DNA of 64,000 bases from a virus. A program made the translations under genes and the position numbers. The stretch covers positions 1 through 64,000 of IMG/VR virus record IMGVR_UViG_3300005613_000053; one strand, written 5' to 3'. Under the pieces are notes generated by a model. That model did no database searches and had not been told where the DNA came from. It worked only from the letters and a program-made list of their open reading frames with translations. Position 1 is the first letter of the stretch, and every line of letters starts with the position of its first letter. Shown here in pieces: positions 26,410 through 33,110 of the stretch.

Positions 26410-26800
26410 ATCAGTACCAGTATCAACCTGTCCGTACAAACAAGTCTTGCCAGGTGTACGCCCGACTGGCCATCGCTTCTGCGACTGTGGCCATCTAGCA
26501 CCAACTAAATAATAATAAAAAATCTTCAACTCCAATAGTCGCTTGAGGTAACCGGAGGCGCCTCGGAAGTAGTTAGTTCCGCGCGTGCTCCTTTACAATT
26601 CAGTATTACCTGAAAGGTGCTCCCTTTACGCGGTTGCATACGCCCTTGCCATTCCTGACAGGGAAGTATCTACATAACCCGTAGACGGTCGCCCGAAGGC
26701 AATTTGTCATGCTTCAGCACTCTAACCGAAGAGCTCCACACAACGGATTAACGCTCACAACCGGCCCGCTTTCACGGTCCTGTATAATGCGTTATTACTG
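26410..26800 (-). ncRNA. Candidate large structured RNA next to the Ro-like gene (possible Y RNA or ornate RNA)
   Basis: The 586 bases between the tRNA and the ACP-like gene lack a convincing gene but are full of exact helices on the minus strand. They include AGCTCT-TCGGTT-AGAGTGCT, which resembles a tRNA D-arm, and TTGCC-TTCG-GGCGA. There is also TCTAC with a 7-base loop, CCCTGTCA-GGAA-TGGCAAGGG with a GNRA loop, and GGAA...TTCC. TGGCC...GGCCA around TCGC-AGAA-GCGA and CGTACA...TGTACG complete the set. A 7-pair helix (26744-26738 with 26639-26633) encloses the D-like and T-like arms. Bacterial Ro genes often neighbour Y RNAs with tRNA-like modules. The identity is inferred. Confidence 0.5.
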
Positions 26801-26811
26801 TTTTCAGTATA

Positions 26812-26842
26812 AGAAGTAACCCCTTACTGAAGCGAGTCAAGA
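26812..26842 (-). promoter_or_regulatory. Promoter-like repeat upstream of the candidate RNA
   Basis: TTGACTCGCTTCAGT followed by TACTTCTTATACT on the minus strand, a second copy of the element before the tRNA. It lies directly ahead of the helix-rich region and fits a promoter for it. Confidence 0.4.
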
Positions 26843-26906
26843 TTTTTCCATTTCAAAGAACTATCATAATATACACGCAGTCTCTGGAAAGTTCAACAAA
26901 AAAGTT

Positions 26907-27149
26907 TCACTTTTTTATTCTGCTATGTACGTACTCTGCAAGACCCCTACCAGTTAGTGAATTATTTATATCACTTTCCGGTATTCTCAGACCCATATCA
27001 TCTTCCAGGTCCATTGCCAATTCCACCGCAGTCATCTCGTCCAATCCGAGAGAATTAAGTCCGGCTTCCATATCTACTACTTTAGGCTCCATATTCAGAA
27101 CATAAGCAATAACATCTCTCACCGCCCCAAATACCTCGTCCGCACTCAT
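26907..27149 (-). CDS. Acyl-carrier-protein-like protein lacking the phosphopantetheine serine
   Basis: 80 residues, the normal ACP length, with SD AGGAGG. The helix II region LGLDEMTAVELAMDLEDDMG aligns with the ACP block LGADSLDTVELVMALEEEF, and the helix III pattern IPESDINNSLTGRGLAEYV is kept. In ACPs the Ser of DSL carries 4'-phosphopantetheine; here the triplet is D37-E38-M39, so no attachment site exists. It may be a decoy for enzymes that bind host ACP, or a structural partner. The fold assignment is good; the role is inferred. Confidence 0.8.
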   Translation of the reverse strand: MSADEVFGAVRDVIAYVLNMEPKVVDMEAGLNSLGLDEMTAVELAMDLEDDMGLRIPESDINNSLTGRGLAEYVHSRIKK

Positions 27150-27180
27150 ACGACCTCCTGGTTAGTGTGAAAGAGCAGTT

Positions 27181-27375
27181 ACCCAACATGGGTACACTAA
27201 GTTGCAGTCCGCAACCTCTGCTCCAGTAAAAGCCCCTCCAGGGCAAAAAGATACGATGACGGAGCGACGGAGGAGTCTACATCCTCTTGCCTTTGTTTCC
27301 CTCGCTCCTTTCCCTTTCGGGCGCGTTGTCGCGGTTCGGCGTCCGCTTTGGAGTAGATTATTCCCCGTCATCGAA
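27181..27375 (-). ncRNA. Candidate structured RNA between ACP-like and HNH genes
   Basis: A 9-pair exact helix closes the region 27254-27373 (CGATGACGG with CCGTCATCG). Inside are GGAGCGA/TCGCTCC, GAGGA...TCCTC, and CCC-GAAA-GGG when read on the minus strand. Next to it, GAGCAG/CTGCTC encloses two hairpins (TACCCA/TGGGTA and GTTGC/GCAAC), forming a three-way junction. Reading frames here are open but have no ribosome sites. It has no match to an RNA family I know. Confidence 0.4.
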
Positions 27376-27394
27376 TTGATGGAGTGTATGGGAA

Positions 27395-27931
27395 TCACCC
27401 TTCTGCCATCCTTGTTACCGCCTTACAAAATCTAATAAGTTCACCATCAGTATGAGAATTCCTTGCATAATTCGCTATAACAGCAATGAACCTAACATTA
27501 CCTTTTACATAACCCTTACTACTATCTATACGGTCTAAACTAGCCCTATGAGACCATTCACATTCAGGCCACTTACCCGTCGTACTTATAGGCAACTCCA
27601 ACTCCCACCCAGTCAAAGGACACAAACCCTCTTGCTTGTCCCATATAAATTTTAAATCCTCTAAAGTTAAATCAACCTCTTTATTCCCACGTCTACCTAT
27701 TGCTCTCAGCAAGAACCAACGGAATGGTGTATACTCATCCCGCCTATTTTTAGAACATAGACCCAAATGCCAATAACCCTCAGAAGGTGTATCTATATGC
27801 CTCCTTTTACTAGAACAAGATAAACTACAAAAGTGACGCTGGCCTTTCCTTTCGCTTCTACTATACTCAGAAAAAGTCTTTTGGAACTCTTTTTTACACT
27901 GGAAACACTCAACACTAACCATCTTCCTCAT
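27395..27931 (-). CDS. HNH endonuclease, free-standing, inside the RNA island
   Basis: 178 residues with SD GAGGAGGG 4 bases before ATG. The N-terminal Cys finger CFQCKKEF...HFCSLSCSS is of the type seen in homing endonucleases. A core CPLTGWELEL...SHRASLDRIDSSKGYVKGNV is the His-Me finger (HNH) motif. It lies between the tmRNA and a helix-rich stretch and does not share a start with its neighbour, unlike three other HNH genes here. It is probably a homing gene that targets a nearby RNA locus. Confidence 0.85.
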   Translation of the reverse strand: MRKMVSVECFQCKKEFQKTFSEYSRSERKGQRHFCSLSCSSKRRHIDTPSEGYWHLGLCSKNRRDEYTPFRWFLLRAIGRRGNKEVDLTLEDLKFIWDKQEGLCPLTGWELELPISTTGKWPECEWSHRASLDRIDSSKGYVKGNVRFIAVIANYARNSHTDGELIRFCKAVTRMAEG

Positions 27932-28006
27932 GATACCCTCCTCATCATTAAGAAAGATATTAGATAATTATTGGAGCAATGGTATTGTTTCATTCCGAAT
28001 ACCATC

Positions 28007-28020
28007 TTTCCACTCAGTCA
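28007..28020 (-). promoter_or_regulatory. Promoter-like 14-base repeat, copy 2
   Basis: TGACTGAGTGGAAA again, 76 bases upstream of the HNH start, preceded by GT so that TTGACT could be a -35 box. Otherwise the 185 bases between HNH and tmRNA (27932-28116) hold only a short GGCT/AGCC hairpin near 28070. Confidence 0.4.
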
Positions 28021-28116
28021 ACACCCCTTGATAAGATAACTCGCCTACTCAACTAAAGGTACCCGTGCACAGGCTCCTTCAGCCCCAACCATCCTTAAAC
28101 CTCAACGAGTTAAAAT

Positions 28117-28485
28117 TGGTGGACGTGGGGAGATTTGAACTCCCGTCCTGAACGGGCTTACCATATGCCTCTACGTGTGTATCTGAATTTACAGTAATCA
28201 GAAACTGTTTGTCCGTCTTCCCGAACTGCCATCCCGTCTTTCCGGACTGTCAATGGTCTTACCCGATTGTCAGAGCTGTCTGTTAGACCTCAAGGCTTAC
28301 TTGCTCACGCTCGCCTGTTTTGGCTCGGTTGCTTACGCAGCAGCGAGAGCCGGAGCTCTCTCTGCACCGAAAAGATTGATAACGTTGCCGTTTATCAGTT
28401 TGTACCAGATGATTTACGAGGCCAACTGGAATCCTCGACACGCAGCGTATGACTTGCATCCGACAGTCGAATCCTTGTCACGCCC
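28117..28485 (-). ncRNA. ssrA: tmRNA (one-piece)
   Basis: 369 nt. The 5' end GGGCGTGACAAGGATTCGAC pairs with the 3' end CACGTCC-ACCA in a 7-pair acceptor stem. The 3' part has GTTCAAATC as T-loop, and GTTGGCCTCGTAA is a conserved tmRNA element. The predicted resume codon is GGC at 28389 after ATAAAC, giving the tag GNVINLFGAERAPALAAA and a TAA stop at 28333-28335. The Ala-rich end fits proteolysis. It would rescue stalled ribosomes with SmpB, which is not seen here. CCA is encoded in the DNA. Confidence 0.95.
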
Positions 28486-28489
28486 AAAA

Positions 28490-28780
28490 TTAGGCCTGCC
28501 TCTCCCCTTTCGGAGGTTTGTGCTCCACGATACATCTTGCGGTCCGGTTTTTCCCTCGCGGTACTTTGCCGTGTCCGCCTGACCACCAACGCGCAGGCGA
28601 CGTTGGGGCTTCAAAGCATGGGGACGAATGGTTTCCCTTGCCGGTACTCACACCCATCAACTCCACCACCCAGGTCTGGCCCGTTACCTTCCTTCTGCTT
28701 GACTACCTGGGACACAGAAGACTTTAGGCAAATGTTTTGGCCGCCGAAACGGCCATCCCGGCTTTCAAACAGTCAACAGT
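28490..28780 (-). ncRNA. Candidate structured RNA or leader upstream of tmRNA
   Basis: The 539 bases between tmRNA and the next gene (28486-29024) lack a convincing gene. Exact helices include CCCAGGT/ACCTGGG (28711-28705 with 28675-28669), CCAACG/CGTTGG (28606-28601 with 28591-28586), TGGCC/GGCCA, and CTCC-GAAA-GGGG. Two copies of AGTACCG(G)C(A/G)AGGGAAA occur at about 28649-28630 and 28565-28549. They resemble a short 23S rRNA domain I segment. It could be a separate large RNA or a long tmRNA precursor leader. Confidence 0.4.
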
Positions 28781-28988
28781 GAAATCGCCATTGGTTGTAT
28801 GAACGATATACTTAAATTAACCACTATCAGTCGGATAAAATATAATGGAGGCTGTAAGAACGGTAGTCCCGACAATACGCGACTGTATTTTTTCACCTTC
28901 TGCCCGGCCTCGCAAAATACTGCGATAACTGCCAAGCACAATCTCCAGTGCTCCAAATCCTTATTCCATTTTCAATGAACATGCCCTA

Positions 28989-29001
28989 ATATCGCGAAAC
29001 T
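28989..29001 (-). promoter_or_regulatory. CGCGATA-type promoter-like motif
   Basis: Minus strand GTTTCGCGATATT, upstream of the tmRNA region. Similar TTYYCGCGATAGT occurs at 32196-32206 and 33017-33027, each just after a terminator and before a gene. It may be a phage promoter class. Confidence 0.4.
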
Positions 29002-29024
29002 TCACGTAAAAGGGAATTAAAAAA

Positions 29025-29405
29025 TCAATCTTTTTTCAACGCCCTCTTCAAGAACCCCGGCTTCGTCTTATCAGCCGACTCTTCTTTCCCCTCTAAAACG
29101 TCTTTAATAGAGCCCTTCAGTTCAGTACCCTCTATCGACATAACCTCATTACCAGCCATATCAACTACCTTACCCGGGACTATAATCTCCCCGGCCTTCC
29201 GGCGTCTCTCAGTATCTTCCCTGTGTCTCTCAACCTGTTCCCACTTCCTATAAGTCCTGGCCTCCATCCATCTGCCATCTATCAGCACCACCAGCACCCA
29301 CTTAACAGGACCCAAGTTCTTGGCAATATTATTGGCCTTCTTTATGGCCTTCTGCCTGGCCTTCTTCTTCTGTTGTTTTCTAACTTGCGCTTTCGTTCTC
29401 GACAT
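29025..29405 (-). CDS. Basic hypothetical protein
   Basis: 126 residues with a strongly basic N-terminus (KAQVRKQQKKKARQKAIKK) and then VKWVLVVLIDGRWMEARTYR, a small beta unit. The end is acidic then basic. The basic arm suggests nucleic acid or nucleoid binding. It is the first gene after the RNA island and lacks the leader. Confidence 0.65.
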   Translation of the reverse strand: MSRTKAQVRKQQKKKARQKAIKKANNIAKNLGPVKWVLVVLIDGRWMEARTYRKWEQVERHREDTERRRKAGEIIVPGKVVDMAGNEVMSIEGTELKGSIKDVLEGKEESADKTKPGFLKRALKKD

Positions 29406-29470
29406 AATAACCTCCCAGCATCACAACACTATACACACCGGGGACATAATGTTAAACGAAAAAAAATGAA

Positions 29471-29815
29471 TTAGCTTACTCTCATCAGATTCATACGTGT
29501 GAGTTCAGTCTCTACATTATCACCACATTCAAGAGTAGCCATTGCAACGGCTTCTAAATTCCTATCCTTATCAGAGCCTAAAAATGAATTACAAGATATC
29601 ACCCTACCAGAACTATTTGCAGCTCTCTTACCAAGTTCAGAAGCAGTCTTCCGGGCCTGCTCTATCAGCGTCTTAACCCTCTCCTTACTGCTCTCAGAAG
29701 CACTCAATCTCACCCATATAGAGACAGTGCCATCCTCATTCTTTACCCAGTAAGTTCTTCTAGGCTTACCGCTCACCATAACACTCGCCATGGCAAACAT
29801 ATCACGCATCCTCAT
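29471..29815 (-). CDS. Hypothetical protein with weak leader
   Basis: 114 residues; N-terminus MRMRDMFAMASVMVSG. The body has WVKNEDGTVSIWVRLSAS and a helical centre (RVKTLIEQARKTASELG), ending LTRMNLMRVS. SD GGAGG. The function is unknown. Confidence 0.6.
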   Translation of the reverse strand: MRMRDMFAMASVMVSGKPRRTYWVKNEDGTVSIWVRLSASESSKERVKTLIEQARKTASELGKRAANSSGRVISCNSFLGSDKDRNLEAVAMATLECGDNVETELTRMNLMRVS

Positions 29816-29828
29816 TATACCGCCTCCA

Positions 29829-30254
29829 TCAGAGCTGCGACTCGAGCCTCAAATGCTCAACAAGCTCTCCTTTGAGAGCCTCCGCTCTGACTTTCTTTAT
29901 TGCAGCTGACAGCTTCTTCATGTCATAAGGAACATTACCATCAAGTTTTATATCCTCAATCTCAGCTATCGCCTCTTGACTAAAATCATCCATAGGTAAT
30001 GCATATACCGACAACCTACCCTTTTTATCAAAATGCACATTGATTTCTAGGAAGTCCTTCTTACTCTCCATCGTCCAGCTATCCCCCAGGGTCGACCTTA
30101 TAATCATAGGGTCTAATCTATAACCATATTTCCTGGCAATAATTTTCAGGATACTCCTATCATTAATGACGCTATACTCACCCTCATCAGCCACAATCTC
30201 TGTAGCCAAAACATGCGAAAGCGCCACTCTATGAGCTATTTCCGATTCCCTCAT
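29829..30254 (-). CDS. Hypothetical protein with leader-like start
   Basis: 141 residues from ATG 30254 (AGGAGG, 6 bases); the longer frame begins before the ribosome site. N-terminus RESEIAHRVALSHVLATEI, then a domain with RKYGYRLDPMIIRSTLGDSW and a beta strand FLEINVHFDKKGRLSVYAL. This body resembles that of the 37850-38548 gene (KIGAKIDPTP...WYLQVGDVLITVGF), so the two may be paralogues. Confidence 0.7.
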   Translation of the reverse strand: MRESEIAHRVALSHVLATEIVADEGEYSVINDRSILKIIARKYGYRLDPMIIRSTLGDSWTMESKKDFLEINVHFDKKGRLSVYALPMDDFSQEAIAEIEDIKLDGNVPYDMKKLSAAIKKVRAEALKGELVEHLRLESQL

Positions 30255-30290
30255 CAAAATCCTCCTAAATTCTGCCACTACCTATGTAAA

Positions 30291-30305
30291 AAATATCAAA
30301 AAAAG
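30291..30305 (-). promoter_or_regulatory. T-run plus GATATT intergenic element
   Basis: Minus strand CTTTTTTTGATATTT between two genes. The same pattern recurs in other gaps, at 23018-23032, 24207-24223, 31471-31488 and 59264-59281. It may be a promoter or terminator-promoter unit. Confidence 0.35.
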
Positions 30306-30342
30306 TTAAGGTATTAGACCCTTCACATCACCATTATGAATC

Positions 30343-31410
30343 TTATTTCAAAGCCATCTTTGTATACTTCTTACACAATTTGATAGTAGCCTCAATATCC
30401 TTAGGACTACAAGTCTCTATTGCTGTATGAACATTCCTGACCGGCACCAGAACCAACCCAGTTCTTATACCCCTGGCATTTATAAAACCATTGTCAGTAT
30501 CAAATCTGGAAAGCTCAATCTGATATGGCATATTATTCTTTTCACAAGCAGACTCCAAGGCCATAAATACATCGTCACTTATACCAAGCCCTCGCCCTAT
30601 CGCTGGTCCATCATCGAGTCTACACTTGCCATGCTTTTTATACACCTCATATTCAGCATCATATACAATAGTGTCAGTGGCTGGAAGCACATCTATTGTT
30701 ATCGAAATATCTGGTTGAGCACTCTTGGCCGTTAATCCGGAAGCTCCTGTACTCCCCTCTTCTCCTGCGGTTGCTGCCAGTATAACTGTAGGCACTTTGC
30801 CACTGCGCAAACTATGAACATATTTACCAATCTCATAAAGGACATAAGCTCCGAGTCTATCGTCAAGATGAGTAGCCGATATCCTGTCACCGAGCTTGAC
30901 GAATCTATGCTTCAAAGAAACATAATCCCCTACAGACACAACCCTTTTAGTCTGACTCTCACCCTTTGAACCTATGTCTATAGCAATTTCATATCGCTCT
31001 TGAAGTATCTCATCATCAGTTCCCTCATCAACCAAATGATAGGGTATAACAGGCATGAATTGACCACTGATAGTCTTTCCAGACTTCCTTGAGTAAATTA
31101 CAACATCAGTCCCAGGCAACATCCTGGGGTCTGCCATTTCATATCCCGTAATATCTTGCGTAAAAACAAAACCCTGGTCGTCTATGTACTTAACCATAAA
31201 ACCTATCGTATCCATATGGGCCGTAAACATTATCCTTTTATCAGACCCCCTGCCAGGAATTTCAGTATAGTGATTTCCTACCCCATCTTTATACTGCTTA
31301 ACCCTCTCACTGTACTTAGTTAATTTATGGAAGACATCCATAGCTTGACTCTCATCCCCAGCAACACCACCAACAGATGTAAGCTCCTCTAATTTTGTCA
31401 AGTCAATCAT
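30343..31410 (-). CDS. M42-family aminopeptidase
   Basis: 355 residues, the usual M42 length, with AAGGAG before ATG. All metal ligands of the family are in place: H65 and D67 in AHMD, D183 in HLDD, E217/E218 in AGEEG, D240 in IDV and H328 in VRNVHTAIE. M42 enzymes form large tetrahedral complexes that degrade peptides. In phage infection it could recycle amino acids or peptides from host proteins or from tagged products. It is an unusual phage gene, flanked by small phage genes, so transfer from a cellular host is likely. Confidence 0.9.
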   Translation of the reverse strand: MIDLTKLEELTSVGGVAGDESQAMDVFHKLTKYSERVKQYKDGVGNHYTEIPGRGSDKRIMFTAHMDTIGFMVKYIDDQGFVFTQDITGYEMADPRMLPGTDVVIYSRKSGKTISGQFMPVIPYHLVDEGTDDEILQERYEIAIDIGSKGESQTKRVVSVGDYVSLKHRFVKLGDRISATHLDDRLGAYVLYEIGKYVHSLRSGKVPTVILAATAGEEGSTGASGLTAKSAQPDISITIDVLPATDTIVYDAEYEVYKKHGKCRLDDGPAIGRGLGISDDVFMALESACEKNNMPYQIELSRFDTDNGFINARGIRTGLVLVPVRNVHTAIETCSPKDIEATIKLCKKYTKMALK

Positions 31411-31480
31411 ATTATCTCCTTGAATACATAAGCAAAAACATTCTCCTATCCCTCACCCCCTCTATTAATGTTCAAATATC

Positions 31481-31515
31481 AAAAAAAAGGAGACCCGGAA
31501 AAATCCAAGCCTCCT
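31481..31515 (-). terminator. Rho-independent terminator
   Basis: Minus-strand AGGAG...CTCCT with inner CTTGGA/TCCGGG and eight T. It lies between the 105-residue gene and the M42 gene. Confidence 0.8.
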
Positions 31516-31530
31516 ATACACTCAAAACCC

Positions 31531-31827
31531 CTAAAGACGGGTATAAAGTCCAGTTTCAGTCTCAAATATACCCTCTAATTGGTCAGCATAAACACCATTA
31601 TGTTCAGCAGTTTTCTTCAACTGAGACCCCCTAATCCGCAGAAATTCCACATCATAAAGGTCCATCGAATTCAACTTTATCCGACAACAATTAGGTCCTT
31701 TTCTATTTGGAAATCTGAACGACAGACTATCCTCAGAACCCACAAAGTTCTTTGCCCCCGTCATTGTCTTAAACCTATTTCCACCCAACTGAGCCAAAAT
31801 ATTATTTGCAACTCTTAAATCACTCAT
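31531..31827 (-). CDS. Small conserved phage protein
   Basis: 98 residues from ATG 31827 (AGGAG, 7 bases). The sequence SDLRVANNILAQLGGNRF, MTGAKNFVGSEDSLSFRF, then YDVEFLRIRG and ETGLYTRL is a compact pattern that I recall from many phages and plasmids, without a known function. It begins next to the stop of the preceding gene and ends just before a terminator. Confidence 0.8.
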   Translation of the reverse strand: MSDLRVANNILAQLGGNRFKTMTGAKNFVGSEDSLSFRFPNRKGPNCCRIKLNSMDLYDVEFLRIRGSQLKKTAEHNGVYADQLEGIFETETGLYTRL

Positions 31828-31828
31828 T

Positions 31829-32161
31829 CTACCACTCCTGTCTGTCATGTAAAGGCACAGGATATTTTGCAGGAAATCTGCTATCAGAAGTCTTTATATA
31901 GCATCCTCCCATCATATGCCCATTCTTCATAATATTACCATCAAAATCAACAGGATAAGCCGTTAAATAAGGTTCACCAGGTCCTATCTGTCGCTTCACT
32001 ATTGCCACACAAGGCACCCTCGGTTCATCCTCAAAAATCTCTGGAATATCCGGAAAGTCAGGACTTGCCACCAAAATAGCCTCATCACAGAACTCACTCA
32101 ATCCATGATTTGAACAATTTCCACCACTACTCTTGTAAATATCAACTCTCAAACCTTTCAT
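31829..32161 (-). CDS. Small conserved hypothetical protein
   Basis: 110 residues from ATG 32161 (AAGGAGG); the longer frame crosses a terminator and a promoter-like motif, so it is rejected. The sequence KGLRVDIYKSSGGNCSNHG, then CVAIVKRQIGPGEPYLTAYP and MMGGCYIKTSDSRFP. It is a partner of the next small gene in many genomes by recall. The function is unknown. Confidence 0.75.
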   Translation of the reverse strand: MKGLRVDIYKSSGGNCSNHGLSEFCDEAILVASPDFPDIPEIFEDEPRVPCVAIVKRQIGPGEPYLTAYPVDFDGNIMKNGHMMGGCYIKTSDSRFPAKYPVPLHDRQEW

Positions 32162-32195
32162 CATTTCCTCCTTTTTGCTCTCTTCACATACTACT

Positions 32196-32206
32196 ATCGC
32201 GAGAAT
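32196..32206 (-). promoter_or_regulatory. CGCGATA-type promoter-like motif
   Basis: Minus strand TCTCGCGATAGTAGTATG, between a terminator (32222-32249) and the 31829-32161 gene. Confidence 0.4.
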
Positions 32207-32221
32207 GCACAAAAAGAGGAA

Positions 32222-32249
32222 TAAAAAAGCCCGGGTTTTACCCCGGGCA
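32222..32249 (-). terminator. Rho-independent terminator after methyltransferase gene
   Basis: GCCCGGGG-TAAAA-CCCGGGC followed by six T on the minus strand. Confidence 0.9.
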
Positions 32250-32267
32250 TTATCACCAAACTCCCTA

Positions 32268-32981
32268 TTACATATCCACACAGACCAGACATGTCCGAAC
32301 ATTGGTCCCACTCTTCGCAAAAGCCTTTTCCGGAAGGTCCTCGAAATAACCACCCAGGCTTTTAACTCTATCCCTGAACTCCACCGCCTTCTTATTATCA
32401 CGCCACATCACAGAAGAAGACATAACCGATACAACCCTGCGTTTCGCCATATCCATCATATGATTGACATGGTCTATATCCTGCTGCCTTGTAAACGGAG
32501 GATTAGCCACTATGACATCATATTCCCCCTCAAAGGCCATAAAATCGTCACCAACGACCTTGAACCCATTCTCCTCAAGATAGGCCTTATTAGCCTCATT
32601 CAACTCCACACAGTCGCATCCAGGCATCAGAGAGGCTATCCTACCCTTACCAGCACTTGGCTCCAGCACCCTCTCTCCCTCATTGATATCAGCCAACTCA
32701 ACAAGTCTCTCTGCCAACTCCGTAGGTGTCTCGAAGAACTGAAACTCCTTCTTCTCATCCACATACTCTCCAGTAAGCAGAATCTCATCTATAATATCTG
32801 CCGGCGAAGATTCAAACACATGAGCCTTAGCCCCTCTATTCCACTTGCCCTTTATAGCCTCCAGGACCTTGTTCACAGCCATATACAGCTTTCTTTCAAG
32901 CTGAACATTAGGCAGATACAACTTATTGTCCTCTACCCTTGAATTCGCCAATACATTTGCCACCTCGTCACTAATTCTCAT
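32268..32981 (-). CDS. N6-adenine DNA methyltransferase
   Basis: 237 residues. SAM-binding motif I is VLEPSAGKGR (residues 105-114), and the catalytic motif IV is NPPF (160-163) after DVIVA. The order and spacing are those of gamma-class N6-adenine methyltransferases of the N12/N-6 DNA methylase fold. The N-terminus (RISDEVANVLANSRVED) is a weak leader-like helix. It may protect phage DNA from restriction. No target domain or restriction partner is seen. Confidence 0.85.
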   Translation of the reverse strand: MRISDEVANVLANSRVEDNKLYLPNVQLERKLYMAVNKVLEAIKGKWNRGAKAHVFESSPADIIDEILLTGEYVDEKKEFQFFETPTELAERLVELADINEGERVLEPSAGKGRIASLMPGCDCVELNEANKAYLEENGFKVVGDDFMAFEGEYDVIVANPPFTRQQDIDHVNHMMDMAKRRVVSVMSSSVMWRDNKKAVEFRDRVKSLGGYFEDLPEKAFAKSGTNVRTCLVCVDM

Positions 32982-33016
32982 CTACATCTCCCTTTTGTAT
33001 TTTACAATTATATACA

Positions 33017-33027
33017 CTATCGCGGGA
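33017..33027 (-). promoter_or_regulatory. CGCGATA-type promoter with TATAAT
   Basis: Minus strand CCCGCGATAGTGTATATAAT directly ahead of the methyltransferase gene and after the capsid terminator. The -10-like TATAAT makes this the best promoter candidate in the window. Confidence 0.5.
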
Positions 33028-33046
33028 AACATAGGCAAACGGGAAT

Positions 33047-33083
33047 AAAAAAAGACCCCTGGGGTTTAACCCCCAAGGGCCTT
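33047..33083 (-). terminator. Rho-independent terminator after major capsid gene
   Basis: GGCCCTTGGGGG-TTAA-ACCCCAGGGGTC with a following run of seven T. Confidence 0.9.
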
Positions 33084-33110
33084 TCAGTGGTCTATCCCAC
33101 CAAACGCGAA

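Noticed and set aside
26283-26504. A 73-residue frame overlapping the tRNA
   Set aside because: It runs into the tRNA D-arm and anticodon region and has no SD.
26526-26639. A 37-residue reading frame starting ATG CAA in the helix-rich stretch
   Set aside because: No good ribosome site, it lies over paired stems, and the neighbouring frames are equally open, so the protein look is likely due to low stop frequency.
27165-27240. A tRNA-like fold with a GCA anticodon-like loop
   Set aside because: No T-loop and no acceptor with proper length, so not a tRNA.
27162-27398. A 78-residue minus-strand frame
   Set aside because: Covers the closing helix and three-way junction, lacks SD, and has no recognisable domain.
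27395-27931. An IscB/omega-RNA type system
   Set aside because: The HNH protein is only 178 residues, with no RuvC parts or bridge helix, so it is a homing-type HNH.
28395-28614. Two frames overlapping the 5' end of tmRNA
   Set aside because: They run into the well-supported tmRNA acceptor stem and tag-upstream region.
28490-28657. A 55-residue frame just upstream of tmRNA (starts MGVSTGKGNHSS)
   Set aside because: GGAG is only 3 bases from ATG, and the same DNA is open in other frames and full of helices; low support.
28765-28956. A 63-residue minus-strand frame upstream of tmRNA
   Set aside because: No ribosome site at usual spacing, hydrophobic composition unlike a normal gene, and a second frame over the same DNA is as plausible.
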